The notes under the pieces are model-generated. The model was not told where the DNA came from. It worked only from the letters and a program-made list of their open reading frames with translations, and made no database searches. A stretch of DNA of 64,000 bases from Methanobrevibacter sp. (GTDB taxonomy: Archaea > Methanobacteriota > Methanobacteria > Methanobacteriales > Methanobacteriaceae): positions 62,001 to 126,000 of the forward strand of contig JAFRFB010000013.1 in assembly GCA_017434555.1 (NCBI GenBank), read 5' to 3'. Shown here in pieces: positions 40,357 through 48,366 of the stretch (position 1 is its first letter; every line of letters starts with the position of its first letter). A program made the translations under genes and the position numbers.

Positions 40357-42384
40357 TCATTGATTATCCTCCTTTACATCATCCTTTTCACTTAAATTTG
40401 GATATAAAAATGTTAAAAACTTATCAAATCGAATAACCATAACCTTTGTAGGTTTTGGTAGTTTAACAGTTTTATATTGCCAACCTAACAACTCTGCTAT
40501 GGACTTAACACTATAACAGACCTGATTGACATTATGCAAAGCCTTTTTAAGACCACTAGTAAAGCAAACATAATCTTTACCATTTCTAGCATGATGTAAG
40601 ACCATATAAGGAATTAATCTTTCATTAATAACATTAAAAACACGGTCATGAAAATCCTTTGAGTCTTTAACACCTTCACTGTAAAAAAACTCGTCAGGTT
40701 TATGAAATCCATCTTCAGATGAATATACACGAATATTTTTAGTCTGTTTGTTAATCTCTTCAATGAAAAACATTCTTAATTCCTCAATTTCATCTTCGTC
40801 CATATCTTCAAGTGATACTGACTCAGCGAATGATAATAACCACTCAGGGCATTTTCTCCCACAGTCAGCATAAGCTCTTAATATAAGACTGTTGCTTAAT
40901 TCTTTCCAAGGCAATTTTAACAATTCTACATCCTCCTTTATCTCATTTACTGCGAAATCAGCAAGATATTTCAAACGATGAAAAAGACATAATTCAGGTG
41001 AAGCCATTCTAAAATGTTCCATAAATGCTTTTTTCTCAGTTCCTGATTTCTTCTCACTATGAGAATACAATAACTGGATAAATCTCCTTGTTAAACCTTC
41101 GATATTTGGCAATGCATTATTAGAAGTGAAAGAAACAGTAGATAATGCGAGTATAGTTGCTAAACTTTTACCCTCATATCTTCTCCTTGCATTTGTCCTT
41201 TCTACACAAGTTTTCAATGTTTCTACACAACTTCGACTATTAAAAACATTATCAGGTTCGTTAACAATCAATCCAAATGTAGATTTTGAGATTTGACCAC
41301 CTATTCTTGGAACAGTGTCAAATTCTGAACCTCCAATGTCGGTTTCACTATCAGGTTCACCATAGAAATAAGAACCAATACGAGCAATGGTAGTTTTACC
41401 AGAGCCACCTTTTCCAAAGTGATACATGTAAGGGATCAAGTTTTCCAATGGTAAACCCATCTGTTTTTTTGCGAAACCAAAGGGAGTGATTAAGGCATGT
41501 TTTAAGGTTGTAGCCAACTTATTCTCTTGACCTACAAAGTAATTTTGTAAATCCTCAATTAAATCAAGACTTTCATTAAGTTTTTCAATGTTTACTGGCT
41601 TTAATTCAAAATCTACAATGTTTAAACTTTTAGTTACATTGTTGTAATAGAAACCAGGTGTTTCTATCTCATTTTTCACTATGGCTAGCTCATTTTCAAT
41701 ACTTATTTGAATTAAAGCAGTTACTACACCTTTAAAGTATTTAGGACTGAGAACATATCCGTGTTCAATGAGATAACTTTCTATTTCAAGAATAGTCATA
41801 TCGCTGGTCTTAAAATGTCCATCTTTCGTTGTAGTCCATTCTATACTGAAAGTTCTACCTGCCTCACTGATAGGGTTATCGTGGATTGTTACTTGAGTTG
41901 GGTAACACAATAATACACGAGTATAATCAGTTACTTCAACTCCTTTTTTCCAGTCAATGATTTGAATAGTAACTTCATTATTTCTGTAATCCATGACAAT
42001 AAACTTGTTAGAACCAGTTTGTAGCTTATAAATCTTGTTGGTATCATAAGGAATGATAGCCTTATTTAAATCACGAACAACTTCTAAACTTGTCTTTTTA
42101 TCATGTTTATCTGAAATAAATTTGCCTATGCCTTTTATTCCACTGTTTGGATTTACATCACCAATATAAATGTCATCGAACAATTTAATTATTTCGCCCA
42201 ATGTTTTCTCATGAGAAGGAAGTTGGTTGTATAATTCAGTGATAACCTTTTCTACAACAACTGAATCAGTACCTTGAAGATAAAAAGCACTAATTATGTT
42301 TTTGAAGAATTTAAGCTCATAGGACGGTTTATAAACGTGTTCTATGGCTTTTTTTATTTGTTTAGCTGAACTTCCTTCACTCAT
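40357..42384 (-). CDS. AAA+ replicative helicase (D5/DUF927-like)
   Basis: A 675-residue protein. The motor has a Walker A GKGGSGKTT near residue 325 and a sensor-like VSFTSNNALPNIEGLTRRF near residue 430. The upstream 300 residues may be a primase-like or regulatory part, and the last 150 may bind DNA (YSVKSIAELLGWQYKTVKL looks like a winged helix). Layout fits virus/plasmid replication helicases. Its stop adjoins the repeat-rich region. Confidence 0.78.
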   Translation of the reverse strand: MSEGSSAKQIKKAIEHVYKPSYELKFFKNIISAFYLQGTDSVVVEKVITELYNQLPSHEKTLGEIIKLFDDIYIGDVNPNSGIKGIGKFISDKHDKKTSLEVVRDLNKAIIPYDTNKIYKLQTGSNKFIVMDYRNNEVTIQIIDWKKGVEVTDYTRVLLCYPTQVTIHDNPISEAGRTFSIEWTTTKDGHFKTSDMTILEIESYLIEHGYVLSPKYFKGVVTALIQISIENELAIVKNEIETPGFYYNNVTKSLNIVDFELKPVNIEKLNESLDLIEDLQNYFVGQENKLATTLKHALITPFGFAKKQMGLPLENLIPYMYHFGKGGSGKTTIARIGSYFYGEPDSETDIGGSEFDTVPRIGGQISKSTFGLIVNEPDNVFNSRSCVETLKTCVERTNARRRYEGKSLATILALSTVSFTSNNALPNIEGLTRRFIQLLYSHSEKKSGTEKKAFMEHFRMASPELCLFHRLKYLADFAVNEIKEDVELLKLPWKELSNSLILRAYADCGRKCPEWLLSFAESVSLEDMDEDEIEELRMFFIEEINKQTKNIRVYSSEDGFHKPDEFFYSEGVKDSKDFHDRVFNVINERLIPYMVLHHARNGKDYVCFTSGLKKALHNVNQVCYSVKSIAELLGWQYKTVKLPKPTKVMVIRFDKFLTFLYPNLSEKDDVKEDNQ

Positions 42385-42395
42385 TTTGAAAACCT

Positions 42396-42893
42396 TTAAA
42401 CTTTAACATCTCTTACCAAGAAACTGTAGAATGCATAAGTTCCAGCTCTTTCTTTGACCTCAATGCTCATCTCTGATAATCTATTCACGAATTCACGATA
42501 TTCTGCTAGATTAACATTTCTGATAATATTTGATTTTCCTACACTTCCTGCATTCTCTAATTCAAGAATAGATGTTAGGAAATCAAATAAAACACTGCCT
42601 TTTCTGATATTTTTATGGATATCACCATCATTTTTGAGATTTACATTGATTTCGACATAGGTTTCATCATCATCTTGGAAAATGAATAATTTGAACCTAT
42701 TGACAGTTTTTTTCTCTCCGTCATCATCAAAGGTGAAAGAAGTTACACTAGACATTTCAGGTCTACCAGTTATGATGTCTCCATCGTCATAGTCTTTTAA
42801 TTCAGATTTTTCATATCCATCAGGAATATCTACAATTTCTTCAAAATCTAATTCAGTACTTGTGAAAATACTTTGTTTATCTTCAAAACTCAT
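42396..42893 (-). CDS. Putative OB-like accessory replication protein
   Basis: A 165-residue acidic protein between an annealing-type protein and the helicase. The acidic start and the strand-rich middle (RFKLFIFQDDDETYVEIN) are compatible with a single-strand DNA-binding or accessory protein, but I recognise no exact family. Confidence 0.55.
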   Translation of the reverse strand: MSFEDKQSIFTSTELDFEEIVDIPDGYEKSELKDYDDGDIITGRPEMSSVTSFTFDDDGEKKTVNRFKLFIFQDDDETYVEINVNLKNDGDIHKNIRKGSVLFDFLTSILELENAGSVGKSNIIRNVNLAEYREFVNRLSEMSIEVKERAGTYAFYSFLVRDVKV

Positions 42894-42925
42894 TATTTCA
42901 TCTCCTTAAAAAATGTGGAGAGTGG

Positions 42926-43489
42926 TTATTGATCACTCTCTTTCAAAAATTTTGTATTTTTACCACCGATTTTTTTCTCGGCATTCATTTCTTCAGCTGA
43001 TACTTCTCCAGCACCTATAAGTTCTGCAATTGCACGATTAGTTGCCCTAGTCTTTGCAGTAGACATTATAGTGTGGTCTGAAACTTTATCTTTGCCAATT
43101 TCACTTCTAGAACATAAAGCATCTGATTCGACACTTCTGCCATTAGGAAGTGTAGCTCTGACACAGTAGTATGCTTCTTTGATTTTTCCCATTTTGGTTC
43201 TTTCAATATCACGGTCTACAATGCGAGTATCAACATTAAATGCTCTAGCAAGTTTTTGCCATGCAGATTTCTTTTTAAAGTGTCTTTTAACACGGACATA
43301 GTTGCCTTCTTCATTTTTTTCACGGACATATATTTCTTGGTAGTCGGATTCATTTAATAATCCTTTACATAGTTTTTGATAAGCATCCCATTGTTTAATG
43401 GCAGTATTAACATCAGGGACATTTTCTACATTGACTAATCCAGTTTCATGTTGGACTGTCGGATTTTCAATTAATTCAGCTTTTGCCAT
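42926..43489 (-). CDS. Putative single-strand annealing protein
   Basis: A 187-residue protein. The pattern AWQKLARAFNVDTRIVDRD, YYCVRATLPNGRSVESD and STAKTRATNRAIAELIGAGEVSAEE is shared with viral annealing/recombination proteins of the Rad52/Erf-like broad group, especially the last TRATNRA segment. It starts behind GTGGTGATTAG and lies next to replication genes. The group assignment is by pattern memory. Confidence 0.6.
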   Translation of the reverse strand: MAKAELIENPTVQHETGLVNVENVPDVNTAIKQWDAYQKLCKGLLNESDYQEIYVREKNEEGNYVRVKRHFKKKSAWQKLARAFNVDTRIVDRDIERTKMGKIKEAYYCVRATLPNGRSVESDALCSRSEIGKDKVSDHTIMSTAKTRATNRAIAELIGAGEVSAEEMNAEKKIGGKNTKFLKESDQ

Positions 43490-43738
43490 CTAATCACCAC
43501 ATATTTTTGATAGTAACATCATAATTGCTTGGGATTTTTCTAAAACTTGGAATCCATTAACTTCATCAACATTCACAGCAATATTACCTGCAGTACTTTT
43601 AAATTGAACGGCATCATCATCTACACGAATAGTATCATTGTTATCTACAAGAATTGAGTGAAATTCTTTGAATGACACTACTATTGCTTCAGAGTCATCT
43701 AATTCATCGAATTGTGCTAATAATAAATTTATATTCAT
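43490..43738 (-). CDS. Small hypothetical protein
   Basis: An 82-residue protein (MNINLLLAQFDELDD) starting at 43738 behind GGTGATAAA. Mostly beta-like with a final helix; no family recognised. It directly precedes the annealing-type gene. Confidence 0.55.
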   Translation of the reverse strand: MNINLLLAQFDELDDSEAIVVSFKEFHSILVDNNDTIRVDDDAVQFKSTAGNIAVNVDEVNGFQVLEKSQAIMMLLSKICGD

Positions 43739-43742
43739 TTTA

Positions 43743-44153
43743 TCACCAACTTGATTGATAACAATAGTAATCATATCTATTGTCATTTAATAATTCTTTA
43801 ATCACTTCCACAGTGTATTTTAAACCATCTAAATAGTATTCTAACTCGTATTCATCAGTTAAATCAGTTCCTCCAAAGAAAAATCCTTCCTGTGTTGGTA
43901 GCACTGCCATAGCATTTTCTACAGTAGGATTGTTCAAAACTTCATTACAAGTCATTAAGAGATTTTTTAATGATTGTTCACCTAAATCATATGTAGCACA
44001 GTTATCCGCACCGTTCTGAACATTTTTTACAAACCATGCATGAATAGCATTGTGTTTTCTCCAGTATGCCACTCGTTTAAGTGTAATTTCTGAATAAAAT
44101 GTTTCACCGTCATATTTATGGGTTGCCCCATAAAGATACATATCTAATCCCAT
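43743..44153 (-). CDS. Conserved phage protein of unknown function
   Basis: A 136-residue protein. The opening MGLDMYLYGATHKYDG, then VAYWRKHNAIHAWFVKNVQNGADNC and an EEL-type end, is a pattern I know from many phages, whose function is not established. The start at 44153 follows AGGTGAAATT. Its presence links this archaeal provirus to bacterial phage gene pools. Confidence 0.68.
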   Translation of the reverse strand: MGLDMYLYGATHKYDGETFYSEITLKRVAYWRKHNAIHAWFVKNVQNGADNCATYDLGEQSLKNLLMTCNEVLNNPTVENAMAVLPTQEGFFFGGTDLTDEYELEYYLDGLKYTVEVIKELLNDNRYDYYCYQSSW

Positions 44154-44187
44154 AATTTCACCTCTAAAACAGAGATATTTGGAGTAT

Positions 44188-44328
44188 TCATGCGAATACC
44201 CCAATACTTTTAAAAGTCCAACCTACCATAAAAAAGAAAATGGCAAATAATAAACACCCAAAATAAATAAATTTTGGGTTTACATCCATAGGTTCAGGTT
44301 TAGGGTACAAACTAGCAGGTTTTGACAT
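44188..44328 (-). CDS. 46-residue single-pass membrane protein
   Basis: An ATG at 44328 behind GGAGGAATTTAA gives MSKPASLYPKPEPMDVNPKF followed by one membrane segment (FGCLLFAIFFFMVGWTF). Pro-rich start and single membrane helix; possibly a membrane-anchored effector. The good ribosome site supports it. Confidence 0.5.
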   Translation of the reverse strand: MSKPASLYPKPEPMDVNPKFIYFGCLLFAIFFFMVGWTFKSIGVFA

Positions 44329-44506
44329 TTAAATTCCTCCCTACACCATATTCATTCCTAAACACTTTTCTAAGATGGTCATTGAACTCTGATTCAGCTT
44401 TTTCATCTAAATCTTCAACGATTGCCCAATACTTGTAAAATTCAATCCAGTTCAAATCTCCACCATCTAATCTTGGAAATTCACATATATCAAGTCTTTC
44501 GCTCAT
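44312..44506 (-). CDS. Small acidic protein with provirus leader
   Basis: A 64-residue protein starting MSERLDICEFPRLD at 44506 behind ACGAGCTGATAAAT. It overlaps the following small gene by 17 bases. Function unknown. Confidence 0.55.
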   Translation of the reverse strand: MSERLDICEFPRLDGGDLNWIEFYKYWAIVEDLDEKAESEFNDHLRKVFRNEYGVGRNLNVKTC

Positions 44507-44789
44507 ATTTATCAGCTCGTTTTTGTTTTCTAAAACCGACAATGAAAGGTTCACCTCTTCTGAATTTAATGAACCCTACATCGCCTTTTTCAGCATATTT
44601 GATTAAAGGCAATAATTTGACATGAATAAGTGCGGTGTATGAATTTTTTCTACCTCTCATTAAAACATTGCCTTCATCACTTATATTCAAAATTCTTTGT
44701 TCTACACCACCTTTGGCAACTTTAATCTCACCACTGTGGGTTAAAATGCCATCGGTGTTTTCTACAAATGGATTTACAGATTCAGTCAT
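44490..44789 (-). CDS. Hypothetical early protein
   Basis: A 99-residue protein with a beta-rich centre (GEIKVAKGGVEQRILNISDEG) and a basic end (FRKQKRADKYERK). Its ATG overlaps the TGA of the Cys-rich gene upstream. No family recognised. Confidence 0.58.
   Translation of the reverse strand: MTESVNPFVENTDGILTHSGEIKVAKGGVEQRILNISDEGNVLMRGRKNSYTALIHVKLLPLIKYAEKGDVGFIKFRRGEPFIVGFRKQKRADKYERKT
44504..44520 (-). repeat. Provirus leader motif, copy 3
   Basis: Exact copy of ACGAGCTGATAAATATG, holding the start codon of the 44312-44506 gene. Confidence 0.6.
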
Positions 44790-44923
44790 TCAACCACCTC
44801 ATTAGGACAGCCTTTGTCGGTATAATACTGGCAGTTGTCATTCAAACCGTATACACATTGTCCGCATGAAGAATTGTAAAAATCCCATGCACATTGGTCT
44901 TTAATGTCTTGATGAACGAACAT
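44786..44923 (-). CDS. Cys-rich 45-residue protein
   Basis: An ATG at 44923 behind GAGGTGGAATAAACC opens MFVHQDIKDQCAWDFYNSSC to NEVVE with five cysteines. The TGA overlaps the next ATG. The Cys spacing (C, CGQC, C, C) suggests a small zinc site. Function unknown. Confidence 0.52.
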   Translation of the reverse strand: MFVHQDIKDQCAWDFYNSSCGQCVYGLNDNCQYYTDKGCPNEVVE

Positions 44924-44926
44924 GGT

Positions 44927-45106
44927 TTATTCCACCTCTTTAACACAGTAGTCAAGATTTATACAATCAAATGTACAATCTTCACATAAACCATCAAATT
45001 TACAGTATCCGTGAACATCGCACTCGAAAGCACATTTATCACATTCACTGTAATCGATTTCATCAAATTCAGTTGGGTAAACAACGGTAGATGAATAGAC
45101 ACCCAT
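44927..45106 (-). CDS. Cys-rich 59-residue protein
   Basis: Starts MGVYSSTVVYP at 45106. Eight cysteines occur in CDKCAFEC, YCKFDGLCEDC and INLDYC patterns, so it probably binds zinc or an iron-sulfur cluster. It lies three bases from a second Cys-rich gene. The pair may be regulators of early expression; unproven. Confidence 0.58.
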   Translation of the reverse strand: MGVYSSTVVYPTEFDEIDYSECDKCAFECDVHGYCKFDGLCEDCTFDCINLDYCVKEVE

Positions 45107-45107
45107 T

Positions 45108-45212
45108 TTATTCACCCATTTTACTTATTCTGTCGAGTACATCCCATATTTTGTCCCATTCTTCTTTTGGCACTAAAACATGAGGTACTCCATTTACATC
45201 TTGTTCTATCAT
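45108..45212 (-). CDS. 34-residue early protein
   Basis: An ATG at 45212 follows the leader GAGGCGACCAAACT, shared with the next gene upstream, and opens MIEQDVNGVPHVLVPKEEWD and on. Its end overlaps the ribosome site of the Cys-rich gene. Short, but supported by the shared leader. Confidence 0.48.
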   Translation of the reverse strand: MIEQDVNGVPHVLVPKEEWDKIWDVLDRISKMGE

Positions 45213-45264
45213 AGTTTGGTCGCCTCGCTTGTTATTAAACAAAAGTTCAACAGTTTAAAGGATT

Positions 45265-45468
45265 TTAAAGGGAGATTAATACATCCCCATTTAATAATCC
45301 AGTTTCCAATTCTTCGATTTCATAATCTTCAAAGAATTCATCTTCGGTGCTGAAATCATTGGCTTCAGCGATTTCAGCAACACTTTCTTCAAGAGCTTGA
45401 AAGTTAATGTCAGACTCAATGACTTCTTTCAAGACTGGCTTGATTATCCATTTTCTTATTTCGTACAT
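45265..45468 (-). CDS. Acidic 67-residue early protein
   Basis: MYEIRKWIIKPVLKEVI, then a strongly acidic part (EDEFFEDYEIEELETG). It starts behind GGAGCGACCAAACT and is the first minus-strand gene after the long regulatory region, so it heads the early transcript. No family recognised. Confidence 0.57.
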   Translation of the reverse strand: MYEIRKWIIKPVLKEVIESDINFQALEESVAEIAEANDFSTEDEFFEDYEIEELETGLLNGDVLISL

Positions 45469-45605
45469 AGTTTGGTCGCTCCGTTCAACTCCTCATTGTC
45501 CTTAGAACAAGTCATTGGAGATTTAACATTTTCAGATTAACAAAAAAATAAAAATTATTAATCTAATTCTTATTTTATACTGCTAAATATATATATTTTT
45601 CGGTA

Positions 45606-45667
45606 TTGAACCATTAACACTCGTTAATAGTTCAAAGGCTTAACATTAACTCGTTAAATTAATGTTA
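45606..45667. promoter_or_regulatory. Two adjacent operator-like palindromes
   Basis: First: TTGAAC-ATTAAC at 45606-45618 pairs with GTTAAT-GTTCAA at 45623-45635. Second: TAACATT at 45641 pairs with AATGTTA at 45661. Both centre on a CTCGTTAA word. Paired palindromes near an early promoter resemble repressor operators. Confidence 0.5.
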
Positions 45668-45954
45668 GTCCATTATGGATACTACATAGTAATGATCATA
45701 AACCAAACTATGCAGTGGGAAACAAGGATAATAAAAAAAGTTGAAGTTAAAAAGTTTTTAAAACAAAAGCATAAATTTTGTAGTATTTACAAAACTTTTG
45801 TTTTTATTTGGAAATCTTTATATATTGCAAAAAATAAACCTTATAATTGGGTTAGTTTTGAACATTAAGATTTTTAAACTTAGTTTGGTCGCTTCGTTTA
45901 ACTATTTTTATTATCATTACTTTCCCCATTTACGAGGATTATAACTGTTTAAAT

Positions 45955-45971
45955 CATATTTATCAGCTCGT
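45955..45971 (-). repeat. Provirus leader motif, orphan copy
   Basis: An exact copy of ACGAGCTGATAAATATG that leads only to ATG ATT TAA. It may mark a lost gene or a regulatory decoy. Confidence 0.55.
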
Positions 45972-46296
45972 TATCAAAGTAAATATAGTTTTTACTTTAT
46001 AATCCTTTTTAACATTCAACTACTTCTTTTTTAAACATTTAAACCATTCATAATTGTTCTTTAATGTTTTTGTCTTATTAGACCTATTTTGAGTGAATGT
46101 CAAATCTATATTTGTTTTTTTGAATATATAAACCTTATCATTTGATAAAAATGAATATAATTCAATATAATTCTTAATTTTATATTAAACTGTTCATACC
46201 CAAAAAATAAAACACCGATGTTTTTCATTTTGGTGTTTAACAAAAAAGGTGAAAATATAGTGAATTGTACAAAATCCACATGAGAAATATTCACCC

Positions 46297-47400
46297 TCAT
46301 TTTCCACCACCAAAAATATTTTTAAGAGATGCAATATCTGCTTTTATTCCATCTAATTCTGACTTTAATTCCTTGTTTTCATTTTCTATTTGAATAAATT
46401 CAGGAGATTTGATAGATAATTTTTCTACATCCTTATTAATTGTAACAGCAGGTAAATGTTTGATATATTCAAATTTTAAATCTTCAGGATTAGTCATGAA
46501 GTAAACACTGTCGGTTTTATTTTTAGCTTTGCCCTGCAAATCGTTTACCTTATCTAAGCTCATACCATCATTATAAAGTGCAGAAGCATGAAATTTTCTC
46601 AGCATATGGCTTCTAAAACGATGAAATGAACCTACTTTACCTAATCCAAGCGAATTATTGATGTTTCTGAATTTCATAAGAAAATATGATTCTTCTATAC
46701 TAAACAATGTCTTTTCATTTGTTAATATATCATTTCTTGATAATAGGTATGAATTAATTGCATTAACTGCTTCAGGACTACAATATGTAGTATAATATTT
46801 GTCGGTTTTTTGTCTTAGAATATTAAAAGTTGGAACTACATTACAATCATTGCCTAGTTCATCTATTATTTTATATATGTCAGTTTTATTTGTATATTCA
46901 CTCAAAGCATCAATATAATCTTTAATTGTCAAATTCAATGTTTCTCTTCTAGCACAACCACTAGATGCCATAAAATAAATAATTGCAGTCATTTCTGGGT
47001 CTGCAAGCTTAATTGCATTTCTAATTATCTCTTTATCAGGTAAATCTTTAAATCTTATAGGTTCTGATGTTATAACACCTTTTTTATTAATTTTTGGCAT
47101 ATCAGGAACTTCTATTTCAAAGTAATTATAAATATAAATTATTGGGTAAAAAAATGTTCTAACACTATTTAAACTGTAATTTTCAAGTAAATAGTGCCTA
47201 TATGCCAATAATCTTCTTTTAAGTTTCCTTTTTTTCCATCTTATTCCTTGCTCTTCTTCTAATTCTGCTTCTTCAATCAGTTCTTCCAAAGTCATTGAAA
47301 AATATTTGGTATATTTGTCAACTGCAATCTCATAAATCTTTTTTGTACTATCTGAGTGGTTTTTAACCAAATGTATTTCATTTAATAGCTCGTTTTCCAT
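46297..47400 (-). CDS. int: Tyrosine recombinase (integrase)
   Basis: A 367-residue protein. The catalytic set is visible: first Arg at 151-152 (SSGCARRETLNL), Lys198 candidate, HMLR at 265-268, and Tyr300 (DSVYFM). The N-terminal 110 residues are the SAM-like core-binding part. A final coiled coil (IENENKELKSELDGIKADI) is unusual and may mediate multimers. The start at 47400 follows ACGAGATGATAAAT, a one-base variant of the provirus leader. It lies at the right end of the provirus. Confidence 0.9.
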   Translation of the reverse strand: MENELLNEIHLVKNHSDSTKKIYEIAVDKYTKYFSMTLEELIEEAELEEEQGIRWKKRKLKRRLLAYRHYLLENYSLNSVRTFFYPIIYIYNYFEIEVPDMPKINKKGVITSEPIRFKDLPDKEIIRNAIKLADPEMTAIIYFMASSGCARRETLNLTIKDYIDALSEYTNKTDIYKIIDELGNDCNVVPTFNILRQKTDKYYTTYCSPEAVNAINSYLLSRNDILTNEKTLFSIEESYFLMKFRNINNSLGLGKVGSFHRFRSHMLRKFHASALYNDGMSLDKVNDLQGKAKNKTDSVYFMTNPEDLKFEYIKHLPAVTINKDVEKLSIKSPEFIQIENENKELKSELDGIKADIASLKNIFGGGK

Positions 47401-47594
47401 ATTTATCATCTCGTATCATAATTTAATATATTTTGAATTAATAATATATTTTTACAGAGAGCATTTGAGAAGTATTACCGTAAACATATATTACCAAAAC
47501 AGGTGATAATTTGATAATTATAAAGTATATAAATAAAAATTAATTTTTTCGCACTTCCATATTTCTTAAATACTATGGAAGTAAATCTCTTTTT
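47401..47594. other. Provirus right-end region with unresolved attachment site
   Basis: The provirus junction should lie here, between the integrase start and the chromosomal promoter. An ACTTCCAT/ATGGAAGT inverted repeat near 47551-47581 encloses a CTTAAATACT TATA-like box, the promoter of the next gene. No core repeat can be set without the left end. Confidence 0.45.
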
Positions 47595-48032
47595 ATGATT
47601 GATGAGAAAGGAAGTTTATATATTGCAGATGCAATGATTGCATTGAGTATCTTATTTATAGCTATGTTGATGTTAAATTCATTAGTTTCACTACCAAATC
47701 CAACATATTCTGATGTTTCCCATGACTCCAAAAATGCTCAAGACATTATGGAAATTTTAAGTGGAAAAGTCGATTTTGAAGATAAAACTTTTTTAAGTTA
47801 CATTACACATATTTTAAAAGAGAATAGGGATTCAAAAAAATCAGTTCTTGAAGTATCTCAAATCTGTGATGATAAATTCGCTGAATTTAAAATTGATAAT
47901 TATCGTTTTATAGAATCAAACCATTTGAATTCAAAGGTTTTAGCAAGTTCTGGTGATTTTACAAAAGCAGATAGTGTTTCTGTTGCTACACGTAATTTCG
48001 ATGGATATTCATATACACTGTATGTCTGGTAA
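47595..48032 (+). CDS. Secreted/membrane-anchored pilin-like protein
   Basis: A 145-residue protein. After a short charged start comes a hydrophobic segment (IADAMIALSILFIAMLMLNSLV), as in type IV pilin-like or type II signal-anchored archaeal proteins. The rest is soluble and ends TRNFDGYSYTLYVW, a beta-like pseudopilin end. It is on the chromosome side of the integrase and has its own TATA-like box. The family is not certain. Confidence 0.6.
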   Translation: MIDEKGSLYIADAMIALSILFIAMLMLNSLVSLPNPTYSDVSHDSKNAQDIMEILSGKVDFEDKTFLSYITHILKENRDSKKSVLEVSQICDDKFAEFKIDNYRFIESNHLNSKVLASSGDFTKADSVSVATRNFDGYSYTLYVW

Positions 48033-48272
48033 TGATTGTAATTGTATACAATAGACTAGCATTATACGTGTTTTGGTGGTGAATATACTAGCCTTTGCAT
48101 ACCCAAATATGCATTATACTAGCAGAAAATTGGGTTTTTGTGGTGGTATCCTCCACCAGTAGTAATGCACATTAACAATTTTATTCTTTGGCATATATAA
48201 TATTTCCCATATTTTAAAAAAATATTAAATACTATGAAAAACTTATATTGTAATGATATCTTATTTTGTCTT
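48033..48272. promoter_or_regulatory. Intergenic region with repeats and hairpin
   Basis: GCATTATAC occurs twice and ATACTAGC twice between 48050 and 48125. A perfect hairpin TGGTGG/CCACCA spans 48141-48158. The TATA-like TTAAATACTA near 48228 should drive the tRNA. No gene is seen. Confidence 0.45.
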
Positions 48273-48346
48273 GCCCCGATGGTGTAGTTTGGATAACACA
48301 TGGGACTGCGGATCCCATTCCCCGGGTTCAAATCCCGGTCGGGGCA
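48273..48346 (+). tRNA. tRNA-Arg (anticodon GCG)
   Basis: A full cloverleaf. Acceptor GCCCCGA pairs with TCGGGGC; D stem GTGT/ACAC; anticodon stem TGGGA/TCCCA with loop CTGCGGA giving GCG; T stem CCGGG/CCCGG with loop TTCAAAT; discriminator A. CCA is not encoded. It is about 870 bases from the integrase and intact. It lies just upstream of truD. Confidence 0.95.
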
Positions 48347-48366
48347 TTTTTATTTCCTGTGATACT

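Larger units (their letters stand above)
45469..46296. promoter_or_regulatory. Long gene-free regulatory region beside the integrase
   Basis: About 830 AT-rich bases. It holds the TATA-like ATATATATAT near 45590, two operator-like palindromes (45606-45667), an orphan GCGACCAAACTA leader near 45880-45900 followed by AAG in place of ATG, and an orphan ACGAGCTGATAAATATG at 45955-45971 leading only to a two-codon frame. Two longer frames exist but show no ribosome site or motif. It probably controls the lysis-lysogeny choice. Confidence 0.55.
1..47560 (-). mobile_element. Tailed-virus provirus with contractile tail, partial
   Basis: Integrase, replication, terminase, portal, capsid, sheath, tube, tape measure, baseplate, fibre and lysin genes follow one another on the minus strand, which is the normal order of a tailed-virus genome. 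Only a zinc-ribbon gene and two endonuclease-like genes lie on the plus strand. The left boundary is before base 1. The right boundary is between the integrase start (47400) and the chromosomal gene at 47595; I could not identify the attachment core because its partner copy is outside the window. No structural gene looks broken, so the provirus may be functional. Confidence 0.93.

Noticed and set aside
45662-45868. 68-residue plus-strand frame in the regulatory region
   Set aside because: No ribosome site, no motif, and composition like non-coding AT-rich DNA; it also lies over the palindrome and leader region.
46106-46300. 64-residue minus-strand frame after the integrase stop
   Set aside because: No ribosome site within the integrase end and composition typical of chance AT-rich frames.
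1-47560. CTAG avoidance in the provirus as a sign of its CTAG restriction enzyme
   Set aside because: CTAG is easy to find (for example at 77, 880 and 1276), so it is not obviously depleted; a real count was not made.
48273-48346. tRNA-Arg as the attachment site
   Set aside because: The tRNA is complete, and a chromosomal-looking gene with its own promoter lies between it and the integrase; no duplicated tRNA end was seen near the integrase.
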